Assembly (NCBI GenBank): GCA_024235395.1
Contig: JACKMK010000001.1
Coordinates: 1 to 64,000 of the forward strand
DNA: 64,000 bases
From: Chromatiaceae bacterium
GTDB lineage: Bacteria > Pseudomonadota > Gammaproteobacteria > Chromatiales > Chromatiaceae
Reading direction: 5' to 3'
Part shown: positions 16,328 to 25,297 of the stretch, piece after piece
Layout of the letters: the number at the start of each line of letters is the position of its first letter
How positions within the stretch are numbered: position 1 is the first letter of the stretch
The notes under the pieces: model-generated
Seen by the model: the letters and a program-made list of their open reading frames with translations, nothing else
What the model was told of the DNA's origin: nothing
Databases searched by the model: none
Program-made: the position numbers and the translations under genes

Positions 16328-16783
16328 TGTTCAGCTCCTTTTCGTCAGCTCGTTTACCGTCCCACTCAAGGGGACGCTTCCCGAATGCCTACTCGCAGGA
16401 GGCGTGCCAACCGCGCCCATGAGTACGGAGATAACTTCGCTAAACCGGGAGCAGTTCACGCTATTGCCGGTACAGCGGGTGGTCGTTAGGGACCTTGCGG
16501 TGTCGATCCGTGCACACCTGCCGACCCTCCTAGGGACAACACGGCGACGCAGCCGACGCTCGAACGGTGCATTTGCGCCAAAGAGGGTCGATATGGCGGC
16601 GTGAGTCCAACCGCGCGATCGCATCCGGCTGACGGACGCGACCCGTCTGCTGGATCCGACGAGCACAATCGAACCGCGGGACATCGCGTTCCGCGTGGCA
16701 TGTTCGTTGCTCGACCATTGCTGTAAACCGATGACTCTTACGGTCGTTGGATACACACAAACAAGCCACACAGGACCGATGCA
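16328..16783. other. Divergent intergenic region (hydrophilic protein / entericidin-like)
   Basis: 456 bases between two divergent small genes. Several open frames exist but none has a ribosome binding site or family features. No promoter hexamers could be assigned with confidence. Confidence 0.4.
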
Positions 16784-16957
16784 ATGAATACCGAATCACT
16801 GAACCATGCCCGTCTGCGTGCGATCGCACTGCTCGTTCTCGTATCCGTCGGCAGTATTGGGCTGGGCGGGTGCAACACGGTCGCCGGGATTGGCGAGGAC
16901 GTCGAAGCCGCAGGCGATGCGATCGAGGACAAGGCGGAAAAAGAGAAGGGATATTGA
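16784..16957 (+). CDS. Entericidin A/B-family lipoprotein
   Basis: A 57-residue precursor with a signal peptide of about 29 residues and a lipobox at LGGC (Cys30). The mature part begins CNTVAGIGEDVEAAGDAIED and ends KAEKEKGY, which closely follows the entericidin pattern (C-N-T-x-x-G-x-G-E-D). In E. coli entericidins A and B form an antidote/toxin-like lipopeptide pair induced in stationary phase; here only one is adjacent. The ATG is preceded by AGGACCGATGCA. It is a single gene, divergent from the hydrophilic protein gene, and followed by a GC-rich hairpin. Confidence 0.85.
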   Translation: MNTESLNHARLRAIALLVLVSVGSIGLGGCNTVAGIGEDVEAAGDAIEDKAEKEKGY

Positions 16958-17411
16958 AGTTGGAGGGTGGCCGGACAAGACGACGCGGCTGCACGGGCGA
17001 CCCCACGCCCGTGCGGTCGCAGGAAACGACAATGCCAGCGGGCTGTTGAGCACCGGCCCATCTGCAAAACAGGCCATGTGCGAAACCGGCCTTGACTGCG
17101 TGCCCCCACAACCGGCACCCAGCCCGCACCAGAGGGTTTGCGATCCCGGTCGACATCTGCGTCGACGTTCAAGGCGTCCCCACTGCACCACCCGCCTGCC
17201 GGACGCAACGTCCACGGCATGGACGGCACTTTGCGCAGCGAGGTCCAACTTCGCACAACCGTCGGTCGCGCCCTGACCGTCGTCCAGATGCAAAAAAGAT
17301 TCTGCATGACCCTGTTTCCCGCGTGCGACACTTGGCGGGCATACCTGTCGGTCAGGCTTCGCGTGCATGCGACCGTCATCACCCGTCCCGTCCACTCAGA
17401 GGAAATTTGGT
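16958..17411. other. Intergenic region between entericidin-like and DUF502 genes
   Basis: 454 bases. A hairpin lies at 16991-17014. The remaining sequence carries only frames without start signals; the DUF502 ribosome binding region (AGAGGAAATTTGGT) lies at the right end. Confidence 0.4.
16991..17014 (+). terminator. GC-rich hairpin after the entericidin-like gene
   Basis: A perfect 9-bp stem (GCACGGGCG/CGCCCGTGC) with a six-base loop, starting 34 bases after the lipoprotein stop codon. It is very stable but has no T tract, so it may protect the message end rather than terminate. Confidence 0.4.
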
Positions 17412-18029
17412 ATGGCTCGCCTATGGCACTGGTTTCTGAAGGGGGTCGCACTGGTCGCACCGGTGGCCCTGACCATTGCGTTGCTGGTATGGCTCGGCAC
17501 CTGGTCGGAGAAGACATTCGGACCGCCCATCAAGGCGATGCTCCCCGCCGATTGGTATTTTCGCGGTCTCGGCCTGATAAGTGGCATTGCCCTGACCCTG
17601 GCGGTGGGTCTCGCCGCGAATCTGTTCCTCGTGCGCTGGATGGTCGGGTTGGTCGAATCGATCCTGGAACGGATTCCGCTCGTAACGACGCTGTTCCAGG
17701 CGTTCAAGGATGTCGCGCGCCTGTTCTCGAAAGATGCCGGCGAGGACTTTGGGCAGGTGGTCGCCGTGGATCTCGGCGAGTTTCGCTTGGTTGGATTCGT
17801 GATGCAGGATGATGCCCACCTACCGGGTCGATTCGACGACACCGAATCCCGTGTCGCCGTCTACCTTGCGATGAGTTATCAACTCGGGGGATTCACCGTG
17901 CACGTGCCGCGTAGCCGGATAACGCCACTCGATGTACCGGCCGATCAGGCGATGCGCGCTGTACTGACCGGTGGCCCGCTCGAGCGCAGCGGTGACGAAG
18001 CGGTCGCAGTGGAGCGGTCCACCCGCTGA
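17412..18029 (+). CDS. DUF502 family membrane protein
   Basis: A 205-residue protein with two membrane helices (about residues 8-30 and 50-75), a short amphipathic segment rich in ILERIPLVTTLFQAFKD, and a C-terminal soluble domain with VPRSRITPLDVP. DUF502 proteins are inner-membrane proteins of unknown function. The chosen ATG lies eight to twelve bases after AGAGGAAA; an upstream ATG at 17367 would add 15 non-conserved residues. It is a lone plus-strand gene ending 103 bases before the convergent VTT gene, with no clear terminator between them. Confidence 0.85.
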   Translation: MARLWHWFLKGVALVAPVALTIALLVWLGTWSEKTFGPPIKAMLPADWYFRGLGLISGIALTLAVGLAANLFLVRWMVGLVESILERIPLVTTLFQAFKDVARLFSKDAGEDFGQVVAVDLGEFRLVGFVMQDDAHLPGRFDDTESRVAVYLAMSYQLGGFTVHVPRSRITPLDVPADQAMRAVLTGGPLERSGDEAVAVERSTR

Positions 18030-18132
18030 ACAATGGCCGATGATCCATCCGTATTTCGATGGCCGGCATACGACCCGATACCCGGGTTGTTACGACATTC
18101 ATCCTGGATCGACCAGCCGATCCGACGACGTG

Positions 18133-18816
18133 TCATTTGTTCGTGAACCGGCGACGCATCACAACGATCGCCGAGAGGATGACGAGCGCAAATACCAGCA
18201 TGATGATCACGCTTTCGGTCGAAGGATCCTCGAAAGCGGCCTTTACGCTGTCTGAAAGCAGGGTCAAGGCTGCGATCCCCGGCCCCAGCGCAATCATGGA
18301 ACCCAGCAGGAATGCGCGAAATCCGAGATGCGAGGCGCCTGCGACCAGGTTGAACACGGTGAATGGCGCCATAGGCACCACGCGGGCGATCGCCACCGTG
18401 GCGACACCGTAGTCCGACAACTGCCGGCTGATCCGGTTCACGCGATCACCCCCCACCTTCTCCAGTGCCCGCTTACCCAGGAGTCGCCCGAACGTGAACA
18501 CCAGGGCGGCGCTGACCAAAGCCGCCAGAAATGTATATACGAAAGCCAATCCACCACCGAACGCTATGCCGGCAAATACCGCCAGCAGTGTCAGGGGTAC
18601 CATCATCGTCAGCGCGATCATCATCACGCCGGTGGCCGCGGCCGCACGGGTGATCGGATGATCGAAACCGGCCATGAGGCGCTGAAAATTTTCCGGCGCG
18701 AGAAACTCGTTCAGCGCCGTCCACCGCCATGCCGCTGCCAAAGCCAGTAGCGACAAGATCAGCACGACCATCATCACCAGTCGACGACGACTACGTTTGT
18801 TTCCCGGATCCGTCAT
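18133..18816 (-). CDS. VTT (TVP38/TMEM64) family membrane protein
   Basis: A 227-residue protein with six membrane segments. The VTT core is clear: LTLLAVFAGIAFGGGLAFVY, the loop FGRLLGKRALEKVGG, and VVPMAPFTVFNLVAGASHLG. This is the same domain that is fused to the phospholipase D gene at 8314-10467, and the two share the VTT signature (P-x-A-P-F-x-V-F-N-L-V-A-G). Relatives include lipid-flippase-like and DedA-related proteins. GGAGAGAAGATTC precedes the ATG; the frame upstream of 18816 lacks a start signal. It is convergent with the DUF502 gene. Confidence 0.9.
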   Translation of the reverse strand: MTDPGNKRSRRRLVMMVVLILSLLALAAAWRWTALNEFLAPENFQRLMAGFDHPITRAAAATGVMMIALTMMVPLTLLAVFAGIAFGGGLAFVYTFLAALVSAALVFTFGRLLGKRALEKVGGDRVNRISRQLSDYGVATVAIARVVPMAPFTVFNLVAGASHLGFRAFLLGSMIALGPGIAALTLLSDSVKAAFEDPSTESVIIMLVFALVILSAIVVMRRRFTNK

Positions 18817-19250
18817 GAATCTTCTCTCCTCGATGGTGCCCTGCCGATATCGGGTCGTTTGGCCGAAATCCTCCACCATTGGCCCATCCCGACCGGATGT
18901 TTTTCAGAGTATCGGAGTCTACAGGCGGGCGCGGTGTCTCTGGGTAGCCGACGCAAGGCTTGTGCCACGCGCGCAGTCTACAGACCACCTCTGCTTGCAC
19001 AGTGTTCGCGGCGTATCGGACCGGTCCATCCGGTGGTATCGGGTCTCTGGCGCAGTTGTTGCACCATCAGCCTGCAGTGTGCCGCCGATCTTCGATCGTT
19101 GCGACCGGGGTGTTCCTTTGTCTGCGCGATGAGCGCCGTGCCGGCAGCGAAAGCTTGGGCGCACGAACACGCATCTCGTTGGATATCCGCAGACACATGC
19201 GCATATTCCAGCCCATCCATTCCACAGTAGAAGTCCGATAGGAGGAACCC
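18817..19250. other. Divergent intergenic region between VTT and DsrC-like genes
   Basis: 434 bases with promoter space for both genes. Nothing else was recognised: open frames lack start signals and no inverted repeat with a T tract was found. Confidence 0.4.
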
Positions 19251-19643
19251 ATGTCGAGTCAAAAGGTCCCGGGAGAAAATCAGCTGTTCGATGCGGTCAA
19301 GGACCTCAATCCGCAGGAGGTCGAGGCACGTGTCCGTCGCAATGCCGAGCGCATGGGCGTGGAGTTGTCGCACGAGCACCTGGAGGTGGTCCATGCGCTG
19401 ATCGAACACTACCAGACGGACTGTCAAGGTCATGACTGCCGCGCGGCGTCACCGCACATGCGCCATCTCATCCGTCATTTCGAGCCGCGCGGTGGCAGCC
19501 GTTTCCTGTACCGTCTGTTCGATGCCATCCAACCCAGCGACGAAACCGGGAGAGAACTGGGCATCCTGACGATGATCCACGAACTTGCACAACTTCCGGA
19601 ACTGACTCACAACGAAGATGAAGGCTTTGGCACCGTCTTCTGA
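19251..19643 (+). CDS. DsrC/TusE-family-like protein without the C-terminal cysteine
   Basis: A 130-residue soluble protein. The central block GVELSHEHLEVVHALIEHYQ followed by GGSRFLYRLFDAI resembles the DsrC/TusE pattern (ISLSPEHWEVVRFVRDFY ... GNSRYLYRLFPKGPA in E. coli TusE). The C-terminal arm that carries the catalytic cysteine in DsrC and TusE is replaced by an acidic tail without cysteine, so it should not carry persulfide as TusE does. Two cysteines occur near residue 60 (TDCQGHDC). The ATG follows GATAGGAGGAACCC. It is a single gene, and its role is not known. Confidence 0.75.
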   Translation: MSSQKVPGENQLFDAVKDLNPQEVEARVRRNAERMGVELSHEHLEVVHALIEHYQTDCQGHDCRAASPHMRHLIRHFEPRGGSRFLYRLFDAIQPSDETGRELGILTMIHELAQLPELTHNEDEGFGTVF

Positions 19644-20078
19644 GCACGATGATAACACCCGTCATGGCCCCGGCATCAGAGCACACGGCATGGATCGCCG
19701 ATCTTTTATCAGGCCGCAGCGCGAGACCGCTGCGCCGGCCGGCGGATGCACGCCTCCACCGCGGCATGGCTGGCCGCCGCCGTTCCGGCCTTGCGGTACA
19801 GGATCCGCTGGCATTCGGCATCATCCGGCGACGCGCACACTGGTGGACGGGGAACCATTGCGGACACTCGCGACATCTGCGGATCGGCGCGCCGACCGCG
19901 GTCTGCCATGTGTAACTCATCGACCGATCGGCGGGCGGCATACCGATCGCAAAACGCATCAATACGGCGCGGTGTCGGGCTCGGGTTCGTGCTGTCCTGC
20001 AGCCTGCTGACCTCGACCGGCCTGCCAGCCGCAGACATCGCGAGTCTTCGGCACTCTGTCCACGAAGGTACATCAACG
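19644..20078. other. Intergenic region upstream of the App1-like gene
   Basis: 435 bases. The frame of the App1-like gene stays open back to 19746, but that part looks non-coding except for a hydrophobic stretch at about 19960-20030 that could be mistaken for a signal peptide. Nothing else was recognised. Confidence 0.4.
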
Positions 20079-21254
20079 ATGGCCGATGAATCCGCCCGAC
20101 AACAGCCGCCTGATTGGCGGCGCAGGATCGCAACGCTGTTGCAGCGGTCGCGCGCAGGCATCGACCGGGTGGCAGAGGTGACGTGGCGCAGGGTTACGCG
20201 CCGAATGGGCTTCGGACAACCAGGACACATCGCTGCCTATCACGGTTATGGCAACCAGGACAGTGTATGGGTCACAGGGCGCCTGCTCGCGAACAGACCC
20301 TTTGGCGGACCACGGGACGACGACAACTGGTGGGACAACATCAGGGCCACCTATCGACGATGGGAGAGTGACGAGATCACCGGGGCGACGGTCGAACTGA
20401 GCTACGCCGAACACCGCGCCGACGTCGTTACAGACAACGAGGGCTACTATTCGGCGCGTTTTCCGCGCAGTGCTGTCCGCCCCGACACCTACAAGGTGAT
20501 CGCTCGACACCGTGGCGAACGGCAGGTACTGAATGCGGAACACTGGCTTGCGTTGCCGGACACGGATGCCCGATTGATGGTCATCAGCGACATCGATGAC
20601 ACCGTCATTCACACCGGCATCACCGACCTGACCACAGCCGCCCAGCTGACCTTCCTGAACAATGCCAAGACCCGCAAGCCGCTCGCCGGGGTCGCCGGTC
20701 TCTACCAGGCACTGACACAGGCCGGCGGGACGCAAAACCCCGTGTTCTATGTCTCCAACTCGGCGTGGAACATGTACGACCTGTTGCGCGACTTCCTGGA
20801 TCTCAACGACCTGCCGAAAGGTCCACTACTGCTGCGCGATCTCGATCTGGCAAAGATCATTGCGGGCGAAGAGAATACGCATAAGCGCGACCGTATCGAA
20901 GAGCTGATACAACGAATTCCGTTGCCGGCGATCCTGATTGGCGACAGCGGTCAACACGATGCGACATTGTATGCAGAGATCGCGACACGGCACCCGAACC
21001 GGATCTGGGCGATCTATATCCGGGACATCGACCCCGGAGTCGACAGTCGCTACGACCTCAAGGTCGATACCTTGATCAGCGAGTATGCGGACGTACCCAT
21101 GGTGCGTGTGCAAGACAGCAACGATATCGCCGCCCACCTCGCGCAGCTGGGCCTGCTGCGCCGCGACGCGCTCGGCGCCGTCACAACAGAGACCGCCACC
21201 GACGCGGATCGCGACACCCTGCCCGGTCAGATGAAGGATCAGGCGGATCGCTGA
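20079..21254 (+). CDS. App1-like (DUF2183) phosphatase-domain protein
   Basis: A 391-residue protein. The core DUF2183 motif ISDIDDTVIHTGI (DxDxT, about residue 170) is present, followed by FYVSNSAWNMYDLLRDFLD and, later, ILIGDSGQHDATLYAEIA (the second acidic motif). Residues about 60-150 look like a separate beta-rich domain (VWVTGRLLANRPFGGP). In yeast, App1 of this family is a phosphatidate phosphatase; in bacteria the substrate is unknown. The start ATG at 20079 has AAGG about 12 bases upstream; an ATG at 19911 would add a hydrophobic leader but has no ribosome binding site. It is followed by the DUF1206 gene. Confidence 0.85.
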   Translation: MADESARQQPPDWRRRIATLLQRSRAGIDRVAEVTWRRVTRRMGFGQPGHIAAYHGYGNQDSVWVTGRLLANRPFGGPRDDDNWWDNIRATYRRWESDEITGATVELSYAEHRADVVTDNEGYYSARFPRSAVRPDTYKVIARHRGERQVLNAEHWLALPDTDARLMVISDIDDTVIHTGITDLTTAAQLTFLNNAKTRKPLAGVAGLYQALTQAGGTQNPVFYVSNSAWNMYDLLRDFLDLNDLPKGPLLLRDLDLAKIIAGEENTHKRDRIEELIQRIPLPAILIGDSGQHDATLYAEIATRHPNRIWAIYIRDIDPGVDSRYDLKVDTLISEYADVPMVRVQDSNDIAAHLAQLGLLRRDALGAVTTETATDADRDTLPGQMKDQADR

Positions 21255-21327
21255 GCCGATCCAGCGGCGTTGATTCACGGTCCGCATGGCCCGCCTCTTG
21301 CAGTCAGGTCTGCAAGGAGGCCGCGAT

Positions 21328-22194
21328 ATGCGCAGGGATCAACAGGTTTCAACCGGCAGAAGCGGGGAGCCGCAAGAACGGATCGCGTCGTTGAAGCGAC
21401 AGTCGGTTTACCAATGGCTGTCCCGACTGGGTTACGCCGCACGCGGCACCGTCTATCTGGTGATCGGCTGGCTGGCACTTTCATTGGCATTGGGATGGGG
21501 GGGCAAATTTGCCGATTCCAAAGAGGCGATCCGGTACCTCGCGACCATGACCGCCGGTGACGTGATCCTGTCAACCTTGTTGATCGGCCTGGTTGCGTTC
21601 TCGGCCTGGCGCCTGTTTCAGACGGCATTCGATCCGGACAATCATGGCCTTGCGCCAAAGGGCATGGTCATCCGTGCCGGCCTGCTGATCAGTGGGCTGA
21701 TCTATCTGTCGCTGGCACTGTTCGTCGCACGGTTCCAGTGGGACCTTCCACTGCCGCTGCACGCCGGCGACAAGAGTTATGCCGAATGGGCGGCGCTGCT
21801 ACTCAACAAACCGGCGGGTCCCTGGTTGATCGCGGGTGTCAGCTGCATCGCGCTGGCGTCGGCCGTGGGACATTTTTTCAAAGCGGTACGCAAGACCTTT
21901 CTCCGATACATGGTGCTGGACGATCGTCAGGTGGGCTGGGTGACGCTGATCAGCCGTATCGGCCTGCTGGCACGCGGGTCCATTCTGTTGCTGATCAGCT
22001 GGTACTTTGCCCGGGTTTTCGTTTCCCTCAATCCACGACACGCACTCGACCAGGCGGGGGTCCTGAAGGTGTTGCACGATCAGCCGTATGGCGTGCAGCT
22101 GTTGTTCGTTGCCGCGGTCGGACTGATGGCGTTCGGGACCTACGGCCTGCTGGAAGCCGTCTTTCGGCGCATCGATGCCGACGCCTTGCCCTGA
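21328..22194 (+). CDS. DUF1206 family membrane protein
   Basis: A 288-residue protein with six membrane segments arranged as three repeats of a helix pair. Each repeat carries the family's motif around glycine and arginine: LGYAARGTVYLVIGWLAL in repeat one, VIRAGLLISGLIYLSLAL in repeat two, and RIGLLARGSILLLISWYF in repeat three. The function of DUF1206 is unknown. The chosen ATG has AAGGAGG seven bases upstream; 14 extra upstream residues are not conserved. It follows the App1-like gene by 73 bases and may be co-transcribed. Confidence 0.9.
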   Translation: MRRDQQVSTGRSGEPQERIASLKRQSVYQWLSRLGYAARGTVYLVIGWLALSLALGWGGKFADSKEAIRYLATMTAGDVILSTLLIGLVAFSAWRLFQTAFDPDNHGLAPKGMVIRAGLLISGLIYLSLALFVARFQWDLPLPLHAGDKSYAEWAALLLNKPAGPWLIAGVSCIALASAVGHFFKAVRKTFLRYMVLDDRQVGWVTLISRIGLLARGSILLLISWYFARVFVSLNPRHALDQAGVLKVLHDQPYGVQLLFVAAVGLMAFGTYGLLEAVFRRIDADALP

Positions 22195-22495
22195 GCCGCG
22201 CGCCGGGTAGGCCCCGGCTCCGCAAAGCCGACGGCGCGAACGGTCGACGTCCGACTCGGCACGCGGTTGTTTTCTCGACGACAGGCGGGACACGGCCGAC
22301 CCCGACGGACGACTTGATCCGATAGGGGTCATCTCGTCTTTCTGGCCGGCAATTCCGCGGCGGCGTTCGGATGAAAATGATTTTGACCCCCTGCTAGACT
22401 GTGGGAAGATCCGGCCAGCCCGGCGGAACCTTGGTGCCTGGCTATCGGACACCACGGCCTGGCATCCCTGTCCGGCCCATGCGAGGTAACGAGGT
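22195..22495. other. Intergenic region upstream of the receiver gene
   Basis: 301 bases. There is presumably a promoter for the free receiver gene. No GGAAC-N16-CGTT (general-stress ECF) site and no convincing sigma-70 pair was found. Confidence 0.4.
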
Positions 22496-22858
22496 GTGAA
22501 CACTGCGTTCAGGTCGGCGCTGGTTTTGGAAGACAATCCATTGATCGCAATGGACGAAGAAGCCATGCTGAAGAAGCTGGACTGCCCGGAGGTCCACGTC
22601 GCGAGTTCGGTGGCAGACGCGGAAAGCATCATCGGCCATCACGCAGTCGATTTCGCATTGCTGGATGTTGAACTGGATGGCGAGACCAGCGAATCGATCG
22701 CCAGTCAGCTGCTGTCGAAGAAGGTGCCGTTCGCTTTCGTCAGTGGATACGACGATGCCTGTGGACTGCACGGCAAATTTGCGGGTATCCCGTCGCTGCT
22801 CAAGCCACTCAGCGACAGCGCCCTGCAGGACACACTACGCGCCCTTGGATTGCTGTGA
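22496..22858 (+). CDS. Free-standing response-regulator receiver
   Basis: A 120-residue single receiver domain with LVLEDNPLIAMDEE (metal-binding acids), phosphoacceptor Asp57 in ALLDVELDGETSE, FVSGYDD, and LKP (Lys about 103). There is no output domain, so it should act by protein contact or as a phosphate sink. Its pattern is very like the C-terminal receiver of the HWE kinase 235 bases downstream (ALLDVNLGSETSE, LSGYS, SLSKP), which suggests one arose from the other. The start is a GTG after CGAGGTAACGAGGT. An alternative start was not seen. Confidence 0.9.
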   Translation: MNTAFRSALVLEDNPLIAMDEEAMLKKLDCPEVHVASSVADAESIIGHHAVDFALLDVELDGETSESIASQLLSKKVPFAFVSGYDDACGLHGKFAGIPSLLKPLSDSALQDTLRALGLL

Positions 22859-23093
22859 CGCACACGGAGCACACCGGCGGGCACCCATCCTGCTGACAGT
22901 TCGGCGCACCCACAAAACGCCCCGGATCCATCGCAACGGCTTTCGTGGTCTCCCATCCCCTATCGACACACGTTGCCGGAATGCCGAAAATGCCTCTGCG
23001 ACAGGCGAGAGGCCCGGTCTGGCCGGTTGGCCTCCAGCGGATTGTGAACAGCGAGGCCGAAGGTCTTGCGCGATTTGCGAGGGTCGCTGAAGC

Positions 23094-25187
23094 GTGAAAC
23101 CTCCCCATCTGCCGATTCGTTCTGAAAACCCCGACGGCAACTTCGAGATCGACGCCGACGGCCGGATAAGAGACGTGGACGCCAATGCCTGCACGATGCT
23201 CGGCGTGGCAGCCGGGGCGCTGATCGGCCGGCCATTGCCGGAGCTCCTCGCGGAAAACCAGGAGGCGCCTGCCGGAGTCGACCTTGCGCGCATGACGGAT
23301 GGCCGTCTGCTGCGCACGGCTTGGCGAATGCGACGCGGCGATGGCACGGAGTTCACCGCCGAGGTGATCGGCCTTGGCATCGATCGCAACAGGGTAAGGT
23401 TCATCGCCCGTGACACGACCGAACAGGAAGCCGCGGAGACCGCCAAGGCGCGACTCGCTGCGATCGTCGAATCCTCGAACGACGCGATAGTCAGCAAAAC
23501 CCTCACCGGTATCGTCACGAGTTGGAACGGCGCCGCCGAACGGATGTTCGGTTACACCGCGGCGGAAATGATCGGACAGTCGATCCGCAAACTGATTCCA
23601 ACGGAACGGCAGTCGGAAGAGGATGAACTCCTGGGTCTTATCGGGCGCGGCGAACGCGTTCAGGACTACGAAACGGTCCGTGTCCACAAGAATGGCACCC
23701 GCATCGTCGTCGCGTTGACGGTATCACCGATTCTTAGCGACGCCGGCATCATCGTGGGTGCATCGAAAATCGCACGCGACATCACCGGCCGGCGTGCGGC
23801 GGAGCGGAAGTTGCGGGAAAGCGACGAGCGGTTCCGCACCCTGGCCGACAACATCAGCCAGCTTGCCTGGATGGCCGACGCCACCGGCTGGATATTCTGG
23901 TACAACCAGCGATGGTACGACTACACGGGTACCACGCTCGAAGAGATGCAGGGCTGGGGGTGGAAGAAGGTCCACCATCCCGACCATGTCGACCGCGTCG
24001 TCGACCGCATCCAGCGCTCCTGGGATACCGGTGTTCACTGGGAAGACACCTTTCCGCTGCGCGGTGCCGATGGCGAGTTTCGTTGGTTCCTGTCGAGGGC
24101 CCTGCCGATCCGGGACGACGACGGCCGGATCGTGCGCTGGTTCGGCACCAATACCGATATCACCGAGCAGAAGCAGCGTGAAGAGCAGATCCGCCTGCTG
24201 ATGCGTGAAGTCAACCATCGTTCCAAGAACATGCTCGCTGTCGTTCAGGCCATTGCGCGGCAGACCGTTGCGACCAGCCCGGAGAATTTCACCGAACGGT
24301 TTCAGGAACGCATCCAGGCACTGGCTGCGAGCCAGGACCTGTTCGTGCAGAGCGGTTGGCGCGGCGCCGATATCGCGGATCTCGTGAGATCCCAACTCGC
24401 CCATTTCAAGGATGCCATAGGCACCCGGATCGCATTGAGCGGACCGGAACTCGTGCTCACATCGGCGGCAGCTCAGGCGATCGGCATGGTATTGCATGAA
24501 CTGGCCACCAATGCCGGAAAGTACGGTGCCCTGTCCGATGCGCAGGGTCTGGTAGAGATCAGCTGGGAACAGCGCCGGGACCAGGCAGGAGACCTGCGGT
24601 TCTGTCTCGAATGGGTGGAGTCCGGTGGACCGCCGGTGACCCCGCCGTCGCGACATGGGTTCGGTTCGATCGTGATCGAAAAAATGGTGGGTGCATCACT
24701 CGGCGCCGTGTCCGAGCTCGATTTCGCACACTCCGGAGTGACCTGGCGACTCGAGTGTCCGATCGGCCGCGTGATCGCCGACGAGGTTTCGCCGGCATTC
24801 ATCAAGAAGACGGTGCCGCACCGTGCAACCTCGAGCCTGCGGCGCATCCTGGTCGTCGAAGACGACCCCATGGTGGCGCTCGACATGGTCGAACGGCTGC
24901 AGTCGGCGGATTACGAGGTGGTGGGTCCTGCCAGCACACTTGCGGAGGCCTTCGCACTGGCTTCCGACGAGGACTTTGACTGTGCCCTGCTGGACGTGAA
25001 TCTCGGTTCGGAGACGTCCGAGGCTTTCGCGGAAAGACTGCGCGAACAGGCTATACCCTTCATCGCCTTGTCGGGCTATTCGCGGGAACAGCAACCGCCG
25101 ATCTTTCAGTCCGTGCCGAGTCTCAGCAAGCCCGTCGCAACCGGCGATCTCATCGCTGTCATCGAGCAGCAATGCGGTAGACACTGA
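23094..25187 (+). CDS. PAS-domain HWE/HisKA_2 histidine kinase with C-terminal receiver
   Basis: A 697-residue soluble hybrid kinase. Three PAS domains lie at about residues 12-110, 122-232 and 245-358; the third contains FWYNQRWYDYTGTT. The HWE kinase core carries the phosphoacceptor His375 (LMREVNHRSKNMLAVVQAIA), an N-box HELATNAGKYGAL (468-480) and the diagnostic WxE in LEWVES (about 507). A receiver follows from about 584, with Asp634 in ALLDVNL. HWE kinases often act in light, redox or general-stress signalling. The start is a GTG after GCGAGGG. The free receiver upstream is a likely partner. Confidence 0.93.
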   Translation: MKPPHLPIRSENPDGNFEIDADGRIRDVDANACTMLGVAAGALIGRPLPELLAENQEAPAGVDLARMTDGRLLRTAWRMRRGDGTEFTAEVIGLGIDRNRVRFIARDTTEQEAAETAKARLAAIVESSNDAIVSKTLTGIVTSWNGAAERMFGYTAAEMIGQSIRKLIPTERQSEEDELLGLIGRGERVQDYETVRVHKNGTRIVVALTVSPILSDAGIIVGASKIARDITGRRAAERKLRESDERFRTLADNISQLAWMADATGWIFWYNQRWYDYTGTTLEEMQGWGWKKVHHPDHVDRVVDRIQRSWDTGVHWEDTFPLRGADGEFRWFLSRALPIRDDDGRIVRWFGTNTDITEQKQREEQIRLLMREVNHRSKNMLAVVQAIARQTVATSPENFTERFQERIQALAASQDLFVQSGWRGADIADLVRSQLAHFKDAIGTRIALSGPELVLTSAAAQAIGMVLHELATNAGKYGALSDAQGLVEISWEQRRDQAGDLRFCLEWVESGGPPVTPPSRHGFGSIVIEKMVGASLGAVSELDFAHSGVTWRLECPIGRVIADEVSPAFIKKTVPHRATSSLRRILVVEDDPMVALDMVERLQSADYEVVGPASTLAEAFALASDEDFDCALLDVNLGSETSEAFAERLREQAIPFIALSGYSREQQPPIFQSVPSLSKPVATGDLIAVIEQQCGRH

Positions 25188-25222
25188 GCTGGCAATGTCC
25201 TTGAAGGTCACCCGGCGAAACA

Positions 25223-25289
25223 GCGGCAGCCGCGTATTTCCCGCAGCTGCCGCATGAATCGAGCGATGCAGGTCGGCATCGCTGCCGAC
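25223..25289. terminator. Two hairpins between convergent genes
   Basis: The first hairpin pairs GCGGCAGC (25223-25230) with GCTGCCGC (25246-25253). The second pairs GTCGGC (25272-25277) with GCCGAC (25284-25289). They lie in the 110-base gap between the HWE kinase (plus) and the PRC/EF-hand gene (minus). Neither has a T tract, so termination in one or both directions is an inference. Confidence 0.4.
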
Positions 25290-25297
25290 GCGATCAC

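Noticed and set aside
22380..22450. Possible general-stress ECF (GGAAC ... CGTT) promoter before the free receiver gene
   Set aside because: GGAAC is present but no CGTT follows at the required spacing.
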